NCBI GenBank assembly: GCA_944324445.1
Contig: CALUWL010000011.1
Coordinates: 1 to 37,745, forward strand
Reading direction: 5' to 3'
Source: Candidatus Gastranaerophilales bacterium
GTDB lineage: Bacteria; Cyanobacteriota; Vampirovibrionia; Gastranaerophilales; Gastranaerophilaceae
Length of the DNA stretch: 37,745 nucleotides
Shown here in pieces: positions 1-7,097 of this stretch. Position numbers and translations under genes: made by a program. Every line of letters starts with the position of its first letter. Within the stretch, counting starts at the first letter, position 1. Below the pieces are notes generated by a model. The model did no database searches and was not told the DNA's origin. It worked only from the letters and a program-made list of their open reading frames with translations.

Positions 1-501
1 CAATTTGAAACAATATATAGGATTAGCCTTGATTCAACAGATGAAATTGAAAATGATGAATTAAGAGGCAGAGGCAGCTTCAGAAAAGCACTTTGCGCTA
101 TTATGAGCCTTTTAAAATATGAATTCAATCCGATAATTAGCGTTGTGAACTATAAAAATCGCCCAAAGGAAGAAATTTTTAACGAATTTAAAAATTATTT
201 CTTTAAAAAAGGTTTTGAATTGGAAGATATTAATTTAAAAATAATTCCTTATTTTTCAAAGTCGGATGAAACAAATCAGGTTGAAATGATTGAAAATATT
301 CAAATTAAAAAGCTTGATTGTTACAATTCAAGAGTAGTTTCTCAAAATGGGGTATATTCTTGCCCTATGCTGGTGGATGATTATAGAGCTAGATTGGGCT
401 CATCTTTGAGCAATTGCTCAAGAATTAATTATCTTGATTGCGAAAAATGCACTATTTGTATAAAAACTAATCAAAAAGTCCAAGTCAACGATTGGATGTA
501 G
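1..501 (+). CDS. Radical SAM family protein, C-terminal part (5' end outside window)
   Basis: The reading frame is open from base 1, so this is the C-terminal 166 residues of a longer protein. The internal ATG at 103 is not its start. The fragment reads through a segment typical of the end of a radical SAM barrel (a D-E-x-R-G-R-G-S-F element followed by hydrophobic strands). It then has a cysteine-rich tail with Cys residues spaced like a SPASM/twitch-type auxiliary iron-sulfur region: CYNSRVV, YSCPMLVDDYRARLG, NCSRI, DCEKCTIC. The DDYRARLG stretch between cysteines resembles a group of uncharacterised radical SAM proteins. The radical SAM CxxxCxxC motif would lie outside the window, so the family call rests on the tail alone. 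Substrate unknown. The stop codon is followed directly by a gene-free hairpin-rich region. Confidence 0.6.
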   Translation, partial: QFETIYRISLDSTDEIENDELRGRGSFRKALCAIMSLLKYEFNPIISVVNYKNRPKEEIFNEFKNYFFKKGFELEDINLKIIPYFSKSDETNQVEMIENIQIKKLDCYNSRVVSQNGVYSCPMLVDDYRARLGSSLSNCSRINYLDCEKCTICIKTNQKVQVNDWM

Positions 502-800
502 ACCCGAGCCGAGCGAGCTTAGCGAAAGCTTAGCAAGCGAAGGCGAGGGCATAGGTGTGTGAAGAACTTTTGAAATTCGAGCTATACTCCGATTCGGAGT
601 TAGCGAGAATGAAAAAGCCAAGGTGTGTGAGCTCGTGATGTCAGACCGTGAGGTCTGACAGACAGAGCGAAACCGTACCAAAGCGACGTGGGACAAAGTC
701 CCACAGGAGCAAAAGGCAGGAGCGTTGAGCTCGTGCCAAGTGCGAAACCGTACCCCAGAGCCGAGCGAAACGTATTATTTTAATTATATTTAATATATTT
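502..800. repeat. Mosaic of short palindromes and repeated modules, more G+C-rich than the genes
   Basis: This gene-free stretch is visibly richer in G and C than the flanking coding DNA. It contains perfect or near-perfect hairpins: ACTCCG at 586-591 with CGGAGT at 595-600; TGTCAGACC at 639-647 with GGTCTGACA at 652-660 around a GTGA tetraloop; GTGGGAC at 688-694 with GTCCCAC at 698-704. Short modules recur: GCGAAACCGTACC at 667-679 and 742-754, GAGCTCGTG at 629-637 and 727-735, AGGTGTGTGA at about 552 and 621, and many AGCGA words. CCCACAGGAGC at 700-710 also occurs near the tRNA locus (37196-37206), so both regions may hold the same repeat family. The minus-strand ORF across it looks spurious. 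Confidence 0.6.
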
Positions 801-856
801 GTTCACTTTTTCTTTTTGTCCCTCAAGCGCCGGACACGCAAAAAGAAAAAGTGAAC
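801..856. repeat. Perfect 18-bp inverted repeat with 20-nt loop
   Basis: The arm at 801-818 (GTTCACTTTTTCTTTTTG) is the exact reverse complement of 839-856; the 20-nt loop holds a G+C-rich CAAGCGCCGGACACG segment. The strong stem lies between the radical SAM gene and mtaB. It could be a small dispersed palindromic element or a processing or termination structure. It lacks the classic U-tract after a G+C-rich stem, so I do not call it a terminator. Confidence 0.7.
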
Positions 857-963
857 CGAAAAAGAAAAACCTCGGCTTTTTAAATTTTTAGTTATATTAA
901 AACAAGTAAAATAATTAATCTTATAGTAAATTATAGAAGCTAAAGCCAGAGTGAAGCCGTTAA

Positions 964-996
964 AAAAATGACAATGCGTTGAGCATTGGCATTTTT
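964..996 (+). terminator. Hairpin with A-run/T-run flanks (possible terminator)
   Basis: The stem CAATGC (972-977)/GCATTG (983-988) with a GTTGA loop is extended by AAAAATG/CATTTTT across one A-G mismatch, giving a terminator-like structure with a short T-run. It lies about 70 bp upstream of the predicted mtaB promoter. Outer bases (AGCC before, GGCT after) could lengthen the helix, so a structured leader or small RNA is also possible. Confidence 0.4.
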
Positions 997-1061
997 AGGC
1001 TGCAACTGTTGATAGGAATAAAACCGCAAAGCTATAATTGCACCGGATTGAATAAAATTCA

Positions 1062-1090
1062 TTGAGTCAAAAAAACTCCCATGTTAAAAT
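1062..1090 (+). promoter_or_regulatory. Predicted mtaB promoter giving a leaderless mRNA
   Basis: TTGAGT (1062-1067), a 17-bp spacer and TAAAAT (1085-1090) match a sigma-70-type promoter. Only 6 nt separate the -10 box from the ATG, so transcription should begin at or next to the start codon. There is no Shine-Dalgarno sequence. Confidence 0.55.
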
Positions 1091-1096
1091 TTTTCT

Positions 1097-2365
1097 ATGA
1101 AAACATTTTACATAAAATCCCTTGGCTGTAAGCAAAATCAACTTGAAGGGCAAATAATTCAAAATGAACTGGAAAAACTCGGCTATAAACAAGTAAAATC
1201 TGATGAAGCAGATATATATATTTTAAATTCCTGCACGGTTACTTCTCACAGCGATTCACAGGCAAAATATCTTTTAAATCGCGCTAAAAGAAATAATCCC
1301 AATGTAAAAACGGTTTTAGCGGGTTGTATTGCTCAAACTTATAAGCAGCATAAAGATTTTGATTATTCAAATATTGATTTAATTCTCGGAAACGAGGAGA
1401 AAATGAATATTGAAAAATATATTAATCAGCTTTTTGAGAAAGAAAATTCTTTTTTTGTTCAGGATATATTTGAGCAGAAAGAGTTTGAAAATAAATTTTT
1501 AGTTAATCCTAAAACCACAAGAGTAAGTGTTAAAATTCAAGACGGATGCAATAATCGTTGTGCTTATTGCATAATCCCTTTTGCAAGAGGTAATTCACGT
1601 TCTAATTCAATTGAAAATATAATTTCTCAAATTAATTTGATAGCAAAAAACGGCATAAAAGAAATTGTTTTAACAGGTATTCATATAGGTCAGTGGGGGT
1701 TAGAATTTAATAAGACTTTATTGGATTTATTAAAAGAAATTGAAAAAACCGACATTCCCCGTTATCGTTTGGGTTCGTTGTATATTGATGAAATAGACGA
1801 TGATTTGATTGAATTTTTGAAAAATTCTAAAAAATTTTGTCCGCATTTCCATCTTTCTCTGCAATCTTTATCAAGTTCAGTTTTAAAACGAATGAACAGG
1901 CGCTATAGTGCCGATGAAGCCATGATTTTAATTGAAAAATTGCACAAAAATTTTAATTTACCTTATCTTGGCTGCGATATCATAGTCGGTTTTCCGGATG
2001 AATCCGATGAAGAATTCAGGCAAACTTATGACAATTTAAAAAAGGCAAAATTATCTTCAATTCATTGCTTTCCTTATTCTAAAAGAGAAAATACCCCCGC
2101 TTATTATATGAAAAATCAAATACAAAATTCTATTAAAACAAAAAGGGTTAAATTGATTTCAGAGTTATCTGAAAAATTGCACCAAGAATTTCTAGATAAA
2201 AATAAAAATAATAAAGCAGAAGTTTTAATTGAAAGAAAGTCGCCAAAAACAGGTTTATATAGTGCTGTTACAAGAAATTACATAAAAATTTATATAAAAG
2301 ATAATTCAAATAATTTACAACATACCCTTAAAACAGTCGATTTAAGTGAATTTGAATTAATGTAA
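1097..2365 (+). CDS. mtaB: tRNA threonylcarbamoyladenosine methylthiotransferase MtaB
   Basis: This radical SAM methylthiotransferase should convert t6A to ms2t6A at position 37 of ANN-decoding tRNAs. The N-terminal UPF0004 domain has three cluster cysteines, C11 (SLGCKQNQ), C46 (LNSCTVT) and C77 (LAGCIAQ). The radical SAM motif CNNRCAYC supplies C151, C155 and C158, and a TRAM-like RNA-binding tail follows residue about 370. At 422 residues it is normal for the MtaB/MiaB-like group. The SLGCKQNQ start and the missing MiaB-specific insert favour MtaB over MiaB or RimO. The start is the first ATG and has a -10 box 6 nt upstream instead of a Shine-Dalgarno. It appears to be transcribed alone. 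Confidence 0.88.
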   Translation: MKTFYIKSLGCKQNQLEGQIIQNELEKLGYKQVKSDEADIYILNSCTVTSHSDSQAKYLLNRAKRNNPNVKTVLAGCIAQTYKQHKDFDYSNIDLILGNEEKMNIEKYINQLFEKENSFFVQDIFEQKEFENKFLVNPKTTRVSVKIQDGCNNRCAYCIIPFARGNSRSNSIENIISQINLIAKNGIKEIVLTGIHIGQWGLEFNKTLLDLLKEIEKTDIPRYRLGSLYIDEIDDDLIEFLKNSKKFCPHFHLSLQSLSSSVLKRMNRRYSADEAMILIEKLHKNFNLPYLGCDIIVGFPDESDEEFRQTYDNLKKAKLSSIHCFPYSKRENTPAYYMKNQIQNSIKTKRVKLISELSEKLHQEFLDKNKNNKAEVLIERKSPKTGLYSAVTRNYIKIYIKDNSNNLQHTLKTVDLSEFELM

Positions 2366-2448
2366 ACAAATGTAACAAAAATATATACTTTTGATATATC
2401 GATTTACTTTTTGTTTTTATTTATATGTAAGCAAAAAGGTAAAAAATC

Positions 2449-2655
2449 ATGGATAGCCGTACAAGTTCAATTTTAATTAATTTAGATTTAAGTATTAATC
2501 CGAATATGGTTGCAAATCAATATTGTTCATCTAAAGCAGAGATTGAAGAATCTGCCGCAGGTGATAAACAAAAAGTATATAAAAATTTGCGCCAAACTTT
2601 AAGAGAATGCTATTTAACGGGTTCTTTAAAGTATGGCAATAATTTTGTAATGTAA
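2449..2655 (+). CDS. Small hypothetical protein, 68 aa
   Basis: This short ORF has an AAAAGG Shine-Dalgarno 8-9 nt before the ATG, and its stop lies 2 bp from the convergent downstream gene. The protein is soluble and polar, with no signal peptide, membrane segment or recognised domain. The C-terminal half (from EIEESAAGDKQKVYKNLRQ) looks helical and charged. It sits between mtaB and a flagellar-type zinc-ribbon gene on the opposite strand, so context gives little clue. Composition matches its neighbours. Real but unidentified; it could be a small regulator. Confidence 0.55.
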   Translation: MDSRTSSILINLDLSINPNMVANQYCSSKAEIEESAAGDKQKVYKNLRQTLRECYLTGSLKYGNNFVM

Positions 2656-2657
2656 TA

Positions 2658-3140
2658 TTATAAATCGTAATTTTGAATAAAACCGTATCGAGTATCGTTA
2701 TCTGCGGTATTTATTCCGCCTCTTAAGCGTCTATTTATATTGCGGGCTTCTTCTTCGTATTTTCTTATGTTTAGACCTTTTTTTTCAAGCTCATTAACTT
2801 TTGGAGAAAAACGCATTAAGCATTTTTTGCAGGTAAAACCTGTTTTTTCATCATCTTCAAGTTCAACCCCGCAAAATCTGCATTTTATAAGCAGTTTAGG
2901 TAGAACCGTAAATAATCTGCCTCTTGAAATTAAATCTTCTAAATCCGGTTTTGAAACACTGCAAGCTTGGACAATGTCTTCAAGGGGAACTTTGTCTTTT
3001 CCTGTCGACATAACAAAATTTCTTATTGAATCGATTAGCTCAAGCTCTTTTTTAAAACATTCTTCGCAGACTTCTCTTCCTGAATTTTTAAAAAACAGCG
3101 TTCCGCATTTTTTGCAGTTTATTAATCCATCTCTTGCCAT
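2658..3140 (-). CDS. YvyF-like flagellar operon zinc-ribbon protein
   Basis: I choose the ATG at 3140 (MARDGLINCKKCGTLF), giving 160 aa; the upstream ATG would add nine residues that overlap the promoter. The N-terminal CxxC pairs (CKKC and CEEC) form a zinc ribbon. A helical segment with PLEDIVQACSVSKPDLEDLI follows and looks like a small helix-turn-helix. A second ribbon has CRFC and CKKC pairs. This N-terminal layout matches the TIGR03826/YvyF family found in flagellar operons, where it is a possible regulator. Here it is apart from fliFGHI but within 5 kb. The second ribbon and charged tail make it longer than YvyF (about 140 aa). Function inferred only. Confidence 0.6.
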   Translation of the reverse strand: MARDGLINCKKCGTLFFKNSGREVCEECFKKELELIDSIRNFVMSTGKDKVPLEDIVQACSVSKPDLEDLISRGRLFTVLPKLLIKCRFCGVELEDDEKTGFTCKKCLMRFSPKVNELEKKGLNIRKYEEEARNINRRLRGGINTADNDTRYGFIQNYDL

Positions 3141-3147
3141 ATAAATA

Positions 3148-3175
3148 ATTTTAGCAATTTTTAGCAAAAAATCAA
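3148..3175 (-). promoter_or_regulatory. Predicted leaderless promoter of the YvyF-like gene
   Basis: On the minus strand, TTGATT (3175-3170), a 16-bp spacer and TAAAAT (3153-3148) are followed by 7 nt and then the ATG at 3140. No Shine-Dalgarno is present. The arrangement matches those before mtaB and the GlcD-type gene. Confidence 0.5.
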
Positions 3176-3315
3176 ATGAAAATACTGTTTTAAATAAAAA
3201 AGCTTGTATAAATAAATATTTTTATATAAAATAAAGTTATTATAATTTTGATAGTGAGAGTGTATTTAGAAAAATATTGCCTATTAAGTTAATTTCATTA
3301 AGTGATGGGAATAAT

Positions 3316-3337
3316 AAAATAATAGAAAGATTATTTT
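3316..3337 (+). promoter_or_regulatory. 8-bp hairpin directly before the start codon, ribosome-site-like loop
   Basis: AAAATAAT (3316-3323) and ATTATTTT (3330-3337) are perfect complements around AGAAAG, and the ATG follows one base later. The loop is the only purine-rich ribosome-site-like sequence upstream of this gene. Folding or protein binding could therefore modulate translation, although the A-T stem is weak. Confidence 0.4.
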
Positions 3338-3338
3338 A

Positions 3339-4091
3339 ATGTATACGAACAAGTGTATTAAATGTGGTAAAGAATTTGAAACTAAGAACCCCAAAAGGGT
3401 AATTTGTCCTGACTGTTTATATCCTGAAAGAATAACTGAATTAAATGCGCCGACAGATGAAAATGGTGTTGTACAGGATTATTCAAGAGGCTATAGCGCC
3501 GGATCAGGAAATCCTGAAGGATATCAAAGAAGATACAATAACCGTCCTCAAAATAATCAAGGAGGATATAATAAGCCTAGAAATAATTCTTCCCAAAGAC
3601 GTGATAACAATTTCAAGCGTCCTCAAAGACCAAATCAAAAAGGTAATTTCAAACGTCCTCAAAGACCGAATAAACAAAAACCATTGTTGGTGAACAAAGA
3701 GCAATTAGCTCAAATAGAAGAAATGTATAAAAAAATGCTTCCTCTGCCAAATCCCGATGCGCATGAAGTTATCGCTCAAGCTATTGATTTAGAACCTAAA
3801 AAAGTATTTTTTGGAATTAATTTAATAAGACAAAAAATGATGCTTCCAAAGGTTCAATTCCCCAAAAGAAAACTTGCAATTACGCCTGATCAAATGATGG
3901 CGATAAAAAATCTGTATGAACCATTATTGCCGCTTCCTCCGATTGGATGCCATAAAATTCTTGCAGCCCAATTAAAAATGGATGAATGGAGAGTTCATGT
4001 CGGTATCGGTTTGGTAAGAAAACAAATGGGTCTTGATAGATGGAATCAAGATAGAGAAGATTGCCCCGAAGAATTTAAGAAAAAAGCCTAA
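3339..4091 (+). CDS. Zinc-ribbon protein with basic disordered linker and duplicated C-terminal domain
   Basis: The 250-residue protein has three parts. Residues 1-30 form a zinc ribbon (C6, C9, C23, C26). Residues 40-115 are a low-complexity R/N/Q/G/P linker holding a duplicated NFKRPQRPN segment. Residues 119-171 and 182-234 are two copies of one domain, aligned by LPLP, a following His (H142/H205), an AQ element, the FGINLIRQKM/VGIGLVRKQM helix and similar spacing. The positively charged, disordered middle is typical of RNA- or DNA-binding proteins. I do not recognise the repeated domain. The gene stands alone after a probable TATAAT at 3241-3246 and a leader of about 85 nt ending in a hairpin. 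Nucleic-acid binding is inference. Confidence 0.65.
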   Translation: MYTNKCIKCGKEFETKNPKRVICPDCLYPERITELNAPTDENGVVQDYSRGYSAGSGNPEGYQRRYNNRPQNNQGGYNKPRNNSSQRRDNNFKRPQRPNQKGNFKRPQRPNKQKPLLVNKEQLAQIEEMYKKMLPLPNPDAHEVIAQAIDLEPKKVFFGINLIRQKMMLPKVQFPKRKLAITPDQMMAIKNLYEPLLPLPPIGCHKILAAQLKMDEWRVHVGIGLVRKQMGLDRWNQDREDCPEEFKKKA

Positions 4092-4134
4092 ATATTAAAT
4101 AATGTAACAATTTTTTGTTTTTCTCTAATATTTT

Positions 4135-4153
4135 GTTATCGAATGCCGATAAC
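4135..4153. promoter_or_regulatory. Inverted repeat GTTATCG-N5-CGATAAC (operator candidate)
   Basis: Perfect 7-bp arms at 4135-4141 and 4147-4153 lie just before a TATATT -10-like box (4154-4159) upstream of the small hypothetical gene. The first in-frame ATG (4143) falls inside this palindrome, which argues that translation begins downstream. Confidence 0.4.
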
Positions 4154-4181
4154 TATATTAAGCAGAAAGGTGTGCGTATTT

Positions 4182-4490
4182 ATGAAAGATGAAAAATTGA
4201 CATTAGAGGAAAGCAAACTGGCGGGAATTTTAAGGAATGAAATCCTTAAAAGTTCGGAAAATATTGTTAAAGCACCCGAGAAAAAATCGGATTTATCCAA
4301 GTTTGAACTTATTTCAGAAAATAAAAAACCCTATATTTCTCCCATTTTTTCGATGAACGAAGATGAAATTCTTGCTTTTGTGGAAGAATTTGAAGTTTCG
4401 GAATTGGCAACATTGTCTGTTGCCGAATTAAATCGAATTGGTGAAGTTTTAGGGGTGGATCCTAAAATTTTGGTCGAAGGAGAGGATTAA
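4182..4490 (+). CDS. Small acidic hypothetical protein, 102 aa
   Basis: I place the start at ATG 4182 (MKDEKLTLEESK), after an AGAAAGG site about 11 nt upstream. A GTG at 4170 is also in frame, and the ATG at 4143 lies in a palindrome and is unlikely. The protein is charged and helical. Its C-terminal half (MNEDEILAFVEEFEVSELATL onward, ending VLGVDPKILVEGED) looks like a small all-helical domain, perhaps helix-hairpin or HTH-like. There is no signal peptide or membrane segment. It converges on the gloA operon with 5 bp between stops. Function unknown. Confidence 0.55.
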   Translation: MKDEKLTLEESKLAGILRNEILKSSENIVKAPEKKSDLSKFELISENKKPYISPIFSMNEDEILAFVEEFEVSELATLSVAELNRIGEVLGVDPKILVEGED

Positions 4491-4495
4491 TTGAA

Positions 4496-4873
4496 TTATT
4501 GATTAGATTCAATTAATTCAATCGAATTACCATCGGGGTCAAGCAGGAATGAAATTCTTGTATTGACCTCTTTCATATAAAAAGGTTCTACTTCCCATTT
4601 ATAGCCTAATTTTTCCATTTTTTCATTTATTTCTTCAAGATTTTCACACAAAAAAGCAAAATGTCCGAAGGAATTACCGTTTTCATATTTTTCGGGCGTT
4701 TCATCGTTTATTGTTAGTTCTATTTCGACTCCGGTTTTTTCATCTGTTAAATATTGCAGATAACAATCTTCAAGGCGAATTCTTTTGCCTTTTTTAAGTC
4801 CAAGTAAATCGCAATAAAATTTTATTGCTTCGTCTTCATTTTTAACTCTTATCATTGAATGTAAAAATTGCAT
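4496..4873 (-). CDS. gloA: Glyoxalase I-like VOC family protein
   Basis: Lactoylglutathione lyase-type enzymes isomerise the methylglyoxal-thiol adduct. The 125-residue protein has both beta-alpha-beta-beta-beta modules of the VOC fold. All four metal ligands of bacterial GlxI are in place: H5 (MQFLHSM), E52 (VEIELTIN), H71 (SFGHFAF) and E119 (NSIELIE). Length is slightly below E. coli GloA (135). Its AAGGAG Shine-Dalgarno overlaps the gmhA stop codon, so it is the last gene of the rlmD-gmhA-gloA operon. Whether the thiol cofactor is glutathione is not shown; another VOC metalloenzyme is possible. Confidence 0.75.
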   Translation of the reverse strand: MQFLHSMIRVKNEDEAIKFYCDLLGLKKGKRIRLEDCYLQYLTDEKTGVEIELTINDETPEKYENGNSFGHFAFLCENLEEINEKMEKLGYKWEVEPFYMKEVNTRISFLLDPDGNSIELIESNQ

Positions 4874-4882
4874 AATTTCTCC

Positions 4883-5422
4883 TTAAAAATTTTCCTCTGT
4901 TATTTTACAAATTATATGTCCGATTGCAATGTGCATTTCTTGTATTTGCTCTGTTTTATCGCTTGGAGCATTAATTTCAATGTCAACATTAAAATTGCTC
5001 TTATTTTTCCCTGTGAGAAAAACAACTTTCATTTCTTGTTTTTTTGCTTGTTTTATAGCTTCAATAATATTTTTGCTTTTTCCGCTTGTAGAAATGGCAA
5101 AAAGTACATCATTTTTCTTGCCTAAGCCTTCAATTTGTCTTTTAAAAATGTAATCGAAAGAAAAATCATTTGCAATTGCTGTTATAGTTGAATTATTGGC
5201 GCATAGTGAAATGGCAGGAAGTGATTTTCTTTCTTTTTTAAATTTTGAAATAAATTCACAAGCTAAATGGTTACAATCGCTTGCAGAGCCGCCATTTCCG
5301 CAAAAAAGAATTTTATTTTCACTTTTAAGAGCTTCAATTAAAATTAAAGAAGCTTTATTTATGTTTTCAATTTCGTTTTTTAAAAGCTTAAAATTTTCAA
5401 TTCTTTCTTCTATATCGTTCAT
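4883..5422 (-). CDS. gmhA: Phosphoheptose isomerase GmhA
   Basis: This enzyme should convert sedoheptulose 7-phosphate to D-glycero-D-manno-heptose 7-phosphate, the first step to ADP- or GDP-heptose for LPS core or surface glycans. The SIS domain shows the family signature FCGNGGSASDCNHLACEF at residues 39-56, a second phosphate-binding STSGKS element near 111, and the C-terminal EMHIAIGHIICKITEE helix with the active-site His. The 179 residues are within the normal range (about 190). The start has AAGGA 7 nt upstream and overlaps the rlmD stop by 4 nt. No other heptose genes are nearby. Confidence 0.88.
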   Translation of the reverse strand: MNDIEERIENFKLLKNEIENINKASLILIEALKSENKILFCGNGGSASDCNHLACEFISKFKKERKSLPAISLCANNSTITAIANDFSFDYIFKRQIEGLGKKNDVLFAISTSGKSKNIIEAIKQAKKQEMKVVFLTGKNKSNFNVDIEINAPSDKTEQIQEMHIAIGHIICKITEENF

Positions 5423-6777
5423 TTTTGTTCCTTTTTAAATAAGATAACATTTTCTATATGATATGTATAGGGAAATAAATCTACTCCTTGAATAAATTGA
5501 GGTTCAAAACCAAGTGTTTTAAGATGTTCCATATCTCTTTTAAGAGTTATGGGGTTGCATGATACGTAAATTATATTTTTTGAGATACTTGCAATATCTT
5601 CTAATCCTTCTTTTTCAACTCCGCTTCTCGGCGGGTCTAAAATTGCGTAATCAAAGGTTCTTTTTTCGTCTTTGAAAATTTTAAAACGTTTTTTAGCATC
5701 GTCAGAAAATATTTCATAATTTTTGAAATTGTTTAATTCATAGTTTTCTTTTGCCATTTTTGTAGCGTTTTGATTTTCTTCAACAAGAGTTATTTTTCTT
5801 GCCTTATCACTAGCAAAAATACCGATTGCGCCGACTCCGCCATAGGCATCAAGTATGGTTGAATTATTTTTTATATTTTCTTTTACGACTTTAAAAAGTT
5901 CTTCTGTAATCCAAGGATTAACTTGAAAGAAACTTACAGCGCCGATTTTAAAGATTTTGTCGCCTAATTTTTGCAAGATAAAATCATCACCTAAAATTTT
6001 AATTGTTTTATTACCTAAAATATTATTTGTGTTTTTATCGTTAAAATTGACAAAAAAGCCTTTAATATCTTTAAATTCGTCTTTAATTTTTTCTGCAAAA
6101 TCTGAAATATGGTTTTTAACGGTTTTAAATTTTTCTTCGTTCAGATTTAAAACAAAAGTTAAAAGTATGCCGTTATCTGATGAACTTATTCTCATTACAA
6201 CGTGTTTTAATAGTCCTGTTTTATTTTTTTCTTGGTAACAGCCTAATTTATAATTATTTCTTATAAATTCCGTAATTTTATTTACTATTTCGGGTTGTAT
6301 CGGGCAAAATTTTATGTTTGTTATATCGTGAGTATTTTCCTTGTAATAGCCGAGCAGAACTCGTTTAGAATTTTTTGTTTCACGAGCCGGAAATTGGATT
6401 TTGTGCCTGTATTCTTTTGTTTTAGGGCTTTTTATTATGGGTAAGATTAAATTTTTTTCGTTTTTAAAAATATCAAATAAAATTTCTTTTTTAAGTTCAA
6501 TTAAATAATCATAATCGCATATCTGTACTTGACAGCTGCCGCAGGCGTTATACATCGGGCAAAAGGGCTTTATTCTTTTTTTGGAAGGTTCTATTAATTC
6601 AATAATTTCTCCTCTTGCAAAGTGTTTATTTAAAGAGGTGATTTTAATTTTTATTTTTTCATCAGGCAGACAGTTTTTTATAAAAATAACAAATTTATCT
6701 TCGCCATAGCGGCATAACCCTTCGCCTTGAGGGGTTATTTTTTCAACATTTACAATTATTTCATCGTTAATTTTCAA
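5419..6777 (-). CDS. rlmD: 23S rRNA (uracil-C5)-methyltransferase, RlmD/RumA family
   Basis: This SAM-dependent enzyme makes 5-methyluridine in 23S rRNA. Residues 3-62 are a TRAM domain. C73, C79 and C82 (FCPMYNACGSC) plus a later FCP cysteine form the [4Fe-4S] site. The Rossmann methyltransferase domain has ILDAYGGVGAIGIF, the DPPRSG motif and the catalytic Cys407 in YVSCNPITLKRD. The 452-residue length is normal. It starts with TTG at 6777, overlapping the previous stop as TTGA; the TRAM domain begins right there, so no later start fits. Distinguishing U1939 (RlmD) from the dual-site RlmCD type is not possible from sequence alone. Confidence 0.88.
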   Translation of the reverse strand: MKINDEIIVNVEKITPQGEGLCRYGEDKFVIFIKNCLPDEKIKIKITSLNKHFARGEIIELIEPSKKRIKPFCPMYNACGSCQVQICDYDYLIELKKEILFDIFKNEKNLILPIIKSPKTKEYRHKIQFPARETKNSKRVLLGYYKENTHDITNIKFCPIQPEIVNKITEFIRNNYKLGCYQEKNKTGLLKHVVMRISSSDNGILLTFVLNLNEEKFKTVKNHISDFAEKIKDEFKDIKGFFVNFNDKNTNNILGNKTIKILGDDFILQKLGDKIFKIGAVSFFQVNPWITEELFKVVKENIKNNSTILDAYGGVGAIGIFASDKARKITLVEENQNATKMAKENYELNNFKNYEIFSDDAKKRFKIFKDEKRTFDYAILDPPRSGVEKEGLEDIASISKNIIYVSCNPITLKRDMEHLKTLGFEPQFIQGVDLFPYTYHIENVILFKKEQK

Positions 6778-7097
6778 TACGTAAAATACCTGTCAAAATC
6801 AACATCATCAAAAGAGCATAAAAGCTGGTAGATTTCATCTTCTTCGTCGAGTCTTTGGTAGTTATATTCATCAAAACGCCAATATTTAGGGTTCAGACCC
6901 GAGCAGCGTATGATTTTATGTTCGCATAGGAGTTTGAGCTTTTTTTTCACAATATTAAGGTCAATCCCTACTCTTTTAGCTAACTCTACAGCTGTTATCC
7001 CTTCCGGGTTTGAATACTTTTCAGGGGTTAGAAACATAAGTTCCAATCCCACCTGTTTTAAATCTTTATCTTCGTTTTCATAATCGTATTCAAACAT
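6774..7097 (-). CDS. Small winged-helix-like protein, 107 aa, first gene of the rlmD operon
   Basis: The acidic start (MFEYDYENEDKD) is followed by a segment with helix-turn-helix character: ITAVELAKRVGIDLNIVKKK then LLCEHKIIRCSG, matching a winged-helix recognition helix and wing. The tail is acidic and aromatic. It overlaps rlmD by 4 nt, so the two are probably translationally coupled. It could regulate its own operon through the shared divergent promoter at 7098-7134, but that is inference. No Shine-Dalgarno; the -10 box lies 6 nt from the ATG. Confidence 0.6.
   Translation of the reverse strand: MFEYDYENEDKDLKQVGLELMFLTPEKYSNPEGITAVELAKRVGIDLNIVKKKLKLLCEHKIIRCSGLNPKYWRFDEYNYQRLDEEDEIYQLLCSFDDVDFDRYFTY

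Noticed and set aside
418-696. 92-aa ORF on the minus strand across the hairpin mosaic
   Set aside because: It overlaps the end of the radical SAM gene, has repeat-derived Ser/Leu-rich content, no ribosome site and no family resemblance.
1011-1049. c-di-GMP-I (GEMM) riboswitch, suggested by ACCGCAAAGCTATA
   Set aside because: Only one conserved word is present; the GGCAAACC-type segment and the paired stems of the class are missing, and mtaB appears to be transcribed from a promoter downstream of it.
2740-3144. 134-aa plus-strand ORF rich in Ser and Phe
   Set aside because: Antisense to the YvyF-like zinc-ribbon gene, whose paired CxxC motifs make it the real frame.
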